A stretch of 64,000 bases of DNA from Gaopeijia sp032250675 (GTDB lineage: Bacteria > Gemmatimonadota > Gemmatimonadetes > Longimicrobiales > Gaopeijiaceae), in NCBI GenBank assembly GCA_032250675.1, contig JAVVEY010000001.1, positions 8,779 to 72,778 on the forward strand, written 5' to 3'. The number at the start of each line of letters is the position of its first letter. The first letter of the stretch is position 1. Shown here one piece after another: positions 61,497 to 64,000 of this stretch. The notes below the pieces were generated by a model. That model saw only the letters and a program-made list of their open reading frames with translations. It was not told the DNA's origin and searched no databases. A program made the translations under genes and the position numbers.

Positions 61497-62681
61497 ATGA
61501 GTGATTTCGAGGGAACCGACTTCTACGATCTCGACTCGAGCTTCTCCGAGGAGGAGCGGATGATCCGTGATACCGTCCGCCAGTGGGTGGAGGATCGCGT
61601 CATGCCGATCATCGGAGAGGCATACATCGAGCGGAGCTTTCCGCGCGAGCTCATCCCCGAGATGGGCGAGCTCGGCGTCCTGGGTGCGAACCTCCCCGAG
61701 ACGTATGGGTGTGCCGGACTGAACAATGTCGCCTACGGCCTCATCATGCAGGAGCTCGAGCGCGCCGACTCCGGACTGCGCTCCTTCGCCTCGGTCCAGG
61801 GCGCGCTCGTCATGTATCCGATCTTCGCCTTCGGCAGCGAGGAGCACCGCACCGAGTGGCTGCCGAAGCTCGCGAGTGGCGAGAAGATCGGGTGCTTCGG
61901 CCTCACCGAACCCGACTACGGCTCGAACCCGGGCGGGATGATCACCACCGCCCGAAAGACCGCCGACGGGTGGGTGCTGAACGGCGTCAAGATGTGGATC
62001 ACCAACGGCTCGATGGCCGACGTGGCGGTGATCTGGGCGCAGACCGGAGAGATCGGCGACACGGCATCGATCCGTGGCTTCGTCGTCCCGACCGACACCC
62101 CCGGCTTCACCGCCCGCGACCAGAAGGGCAAGCTCTCGCTCCTCGCCTCCGACACCTCGGAACTCCACATGGATGATGTGGAGGTGCCCGATTCCGCCCT
62201 CCTCCCCGAGACCACGCGCGGACTCAAGCACCCGCTGCAGTGCCTCACGCAGGCGCGCTACGGGATCGCCTGGGGCGCGATCGGCGCGGCGATGGCGTGC
62301 TTCGATGAAGCGCGGAGGTACGCGGTCAACCGCGTGATGTTCGACGGACCGATCGGGGGCAAGCAGATCCAGCAGACTCGACTCGCCGAGATGCTCACCT
62401 CGATCACACAGGCCCAGCTCCTCGCCTGGCAACTCGGGCGGCTCAAGGATGCCGGCACGATGACCCCGACGCAGGTCTCGCTCGCCAAGCGCGCCAACGT
62501 CGATATGGCGTGCGAGTGTGCGCGCGAGGCGCGCCGTCTCCTCGGGGCGAACGGGATCCTCGTCGAGTATCACTCGATGCGGCACATGGCGAACCTCGAG
62601 TCGGTCTACACCTACGAGGGCACGCACGACATCCACGGCCTCATCCTCGGGCAGGCGATCACGGGGCTCGCGGCGTACTGA
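61497..62681 (+). CDS. glutaryl-CoA dehydrogenase-like acyl-CoA dehydrogenase
   Basis: 394-residue FAD flavoprotein oxidising an acyl-CoA. GCFGLTEPDYGSNPGGM (about 132-148), WITNGSMADVAV, catalytic Glu374 in YEGTHDIHGLILGQAITG, and Arg95 in GLRSFASVQGALVM, which matches the glutarate-binding Arg of glutaryl-CoA dehydrogenase. The family match is good, so lysine or tryptophan breakdown is likely. The last eight codons and the stop (AITGLAAY-stop) are repeated twice more in tandem after the gene. ATG 61497. Confidence 0.88.
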   Translation: MSDFEGTDFYDLDSSFSEEERMIRDTVRQWVEDRVMPIIGEAYIERSFPRELIPEMGELGVLGANLPETYGCAGLNNVAYGLIMQELERADSGLRSFASVQGALVMYPIFAFGSEEHRTEWLPKLASGEKIGCFGLTEPDYGSNPGGMITTARKTADGWVLNGVKMWITNGSMADVAVIWAQTGEIGDTASIRGFVVPTDTPGFTARDQKGKLSLLASDTSELHMDDVEVPDSALLPETTRGLKHPLQCLTQARYGIAWGAIGAAMACFDEARRYAVNRVMFDGPIGGKQIQQTRLAEMLTSITQAQLLAWQLGRLKDAGTMTPTQVSLAKRANVDMACECAREARRLLGANGILVEYHSMRHMANLESVYTYEGTHDIHGLILGQAITGLAAY

Positions 62682-62735
62682 GCGATCACGGGGCTCGCGG
62701 CGTACTGAGCGATCACGGGGCTCGCGGCGTACGGA
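62655..62735 (+). repeat. 27-bp tandem repeat, 3 copies, spanning the acyl-CoA dehydrogenase stop
   Basis: A 27-bp unit beginning GCGATCACGG at 62655-62681, 62682-62708 and 62709-62735. The first two copies are identical and the third changes one base (TGA to GGA). Each unit is in frame and codes for AITGLAAY; copies 1 and 2 end in TGA. Confidence 0.95.
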
Positions 62736-62867
62736 GCGAAGCGTTCCGGCGAACCGCGCAGAGGGCGCTGCGGCGCGCGGTCGCCGATCCCCGTTGACCC
62801 GGCCACGGGTTGGGGTACCTTTCGTGGCCCCGGATGCGCGGCGCGACCGCGCGTCCGGTTCCGCAAC

Positions 62868-62940
62868 GCCCCGCTAGCTCAATTGGCAGAGCAAGCGACT
62901 CTTAATCGCTAGGTTCGGGGTTCGAGTCCCTGGCGGGGCA
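62868..62940 (+). tRNA. tRNA-Lys (anticodon CTT)
   Basis: 73-nt cloverleaf: acceptor GCCCCGC (62868-62874) with GCGGGGC (62933-62939), D arm GCTC...GAGC, anticodon stem AGCGA/TCGCT with loop CTCTTAA and anticodon CTT (62901-62903), T loop TTCGAGT, discriminator A62940. CCA is not encoded. Read as Lys AAG. Confidence 0.97.
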
Positions 62941-62985
62941 CTGACGGGGGTGGCGCAGGGGCGTCACCCCCGTTTGCTTGTCCCG

Positions 62986-64000
62986 ATGTCTTCCCCCGGT
63001 CCTTCCTCCCCCCCGCGCGCCGACCCGCGCGCGCTCGCGTGGGGCGTGACGATGCCCGCGCTCCGGTGGGACGGATCGGCCTACCGACCGCACGACCCGA
63101 CCGCACCGCCGGAGAGGTGCGTACGCGAGGGGGTGGCGGGGTTCATCCTCTTCGGAGGCGAGGGCGACGCGGCCGCCCGGCTCATCGATTCGCTGCGTGC
63201 CGGTGCGCGCCGTCCCCTCCTCTTCGGGGCGGACCTGGAGCGCGGCGTGGGGCAGCAGTTCGCGGGGAGCACCTCCCTCCCTCCCGCGGGCGCGCTGGGC
63301 GCGCTCGACGACCTCACGGTCACGCGCGCCGCGGGCGAGATCACGGGGCGCGAAGCGGGGGCGCTGGGGATCGACCTCCTCTTCGCGCCGGTCGCCGATC
63401 TCGCCGGCGAGCCGGACAACCCGATCGTGGGCCCGCGCGCCTTCGCGGCCGACGCGGCCCACGCCGCGCGCCATGTGGCCGCGTGGATCGAGGGGGCGCG
63501 TGGCGCCGACGCGCTCCCCTGCGTCAAGCACTTCCCCGGGCACGGTCGCGCCGCGGGAGACACGCACCTCGGGGCGGTCACCCTCCGCGGCTGCCGGCGC
63601 GAGCTCGAAGCCGACCTGGAGCCCTTCCGGGCGGCGATCGCCGCGGGCGTCCCCCTGGTGATGCCCGGTCATCTCGCCGCGCCCGCCCTCGATCCCACCG
63701 GCGCGATCGCGACGGTCTCGCCCCGCCTCCTCGGCGAGCTCCTCCGGGGGCGGCTCGGCTTCGAGGGGGTGATCGTTTCGGACGCGCTCCTGATGGGGGG
63801 GGCGGGGGAGCTCACGACCACCGCGGTCGAGGCGATCCGCGCGGGCGTCGACCTCCTCCTCTACCCGGCCGAAGCCGACGCGGCGGTCGAGGCCGTCGCG
63901 GCTGCCGCGCGCGCCGACGCGGCCTTCCACGACCGGCTCGCCGAGGCGTGGCGGAGGGTGCGCGCGTGCGCGGAGCGGAGGGTGGCGACGCGCGCGTCGC
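62986..64000 (+). CDS. nagZ: beta-N-acetylhexosaminidase, GH3 (NagZ-type), partial
   Basis: Glycoside hydrolase family 3, open to the right edge of the window with at least 338 codons. Markers: FGADLERGVGQQFAGS, IDLLFAPVADL, CVKHFPGHGRAAGDTH (catalytic acid/base dyad region), VIVSDALLMGG (nucleophile Asp) and AGVDLLLYPA. NagZ cleaves GlcNAc from recycled muropeptides in the cytosol. ATG 62986 follows the tRNA; earlier frame is not coding. The end lies outside the window. Confidence 0.85.
   Translation, partial: MSSPGPSSPPRADPRALAWGVTMPALRWDGSAYRPHDPTAPPERCVREGVAGFILFGGEGDAAARLIDSLRAGARRPLLFGADLERGVGQQFAGSTSLPPAGALGALDDLTVTRAAGEITGREAGALGIDLLFAPVADLAGEPDNPIVGPRAFAADAAHAARHVAAWIEGARGADALPCVKHFPGHGRAAGDTHLGAVTLRGCRRELEADLEPFRAAIAAGVPLVMPGHLAAPALDPTGAIATVSPRLLGELLRGRLGFEGVIVSDALLMGGAGELTTTAVEAIRAGVDLLLYPAEADAAVEAVAAAARADAAFHDRLAEAWRRVRACAERRVATRAS

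Noticed and set aside
62941..63000. Integration site at the tRNA-Lys 3' end
   Set aside because: No integrase, no repeated tRNA end and a housekeeping gene directly downstream.

Overview
The window is about 64 kb of high-GC bacterial chromosome with dense housekeeping and cell-envelope genes, many GTG starts, and chains of genes joined by 4-bp ATGA or GTGA overlaps. It comes from a diderm: it has TonB-dependent receptors, an Mla-type lipid transport set, many lipoproteins and SIMPL-type periplasmic proteins. The best taxonomic guess is Gemmatimonadota or a close relative. The main support is the propeller lipoprotein at 2046-3317, whose 'DSAGVTI' opening and 'GEGPGEF' blade motif I associate with that phylum; this is an inference from style, not from a marker gene. 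No phage, CRISPR array, transposase or plasmid function is visible.

Layout. 39-6277: an aldehyde dehydrogenase, a propeller lipoprotein, a frameshifted MshEN-receiver regulator, an unknown gene and rho. 6278-9914: a small gene followed by an MlaE-MlaF-MlaD lipid transport set, carrying two copies of a MITE-like inverted-repeat element, one of them between mlaE and mlaF. 9922-16048: Nudix hydrolase, AI-2E family exporter, ferredoxin-NADP reductase, thioredoxin reductase, two head-to-head SDR-type genes and a PAP2 phosphatase. 16318-21382: a small His/Cys membrane protein with a ZnuD-like TonB receptor, then fumC and nfo.

21700-28974 is a long run of tightly packed genes. It starts with a pterin cluster: a PTPS-II type 6-pyruvoyl-tetrahydropterin synthase, GTP cyclohydrolase I, an SDR that could be a sepiapterin reductase, and a QueD-type paralogue. 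One GTP cyclohydrolase therefore appears to feed two different COG0720 enzymes (tetrahydrobiopterin and queuosine branches). It continues with TPR, OsmC, acyl-CoA ligase, CutA, TPR and macro-like genes. 29012-33581: a transglutaminase, an ABC exporter pair and a TerB-like gene. 33722-40295: small membrane proteins, DUF445, an unknown protein with an internal lipobox, SIMPL, a sugar nucleotidyltransferase and an M20 peptidase.

40526-45208: a large TonB receptor with a beta-helix surface lipoprotein. 45514-49293: an isopropylmalate/homocitrate synthase-like enzyme and a PhoB/PhoR two-component pair. 49451-54100: SDR, TRAP transporter DctQ-DctM, and a Tat lipoprotein DctP on the opposite strand. 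54349-62681: gamma-glutamyltransferase, DUF3179 protein, IlvE, an SDR lacking its Tyr/Lys, a cupin, MsrB, two lipoproteins and a glutaryl-CoA dehydrogenase-like enzyme. 62868-62940: tRNA-Lys(CTT). 62986 to the edge: an incomplete NagZ-type glycosidase.

A recurring feature is short perfect tandem duplications (12-27 bp units) at gene ends and in spacers. The most striking copies the last eight codons plus the stop codon of the acyl-CoA dehydrogenase three times.
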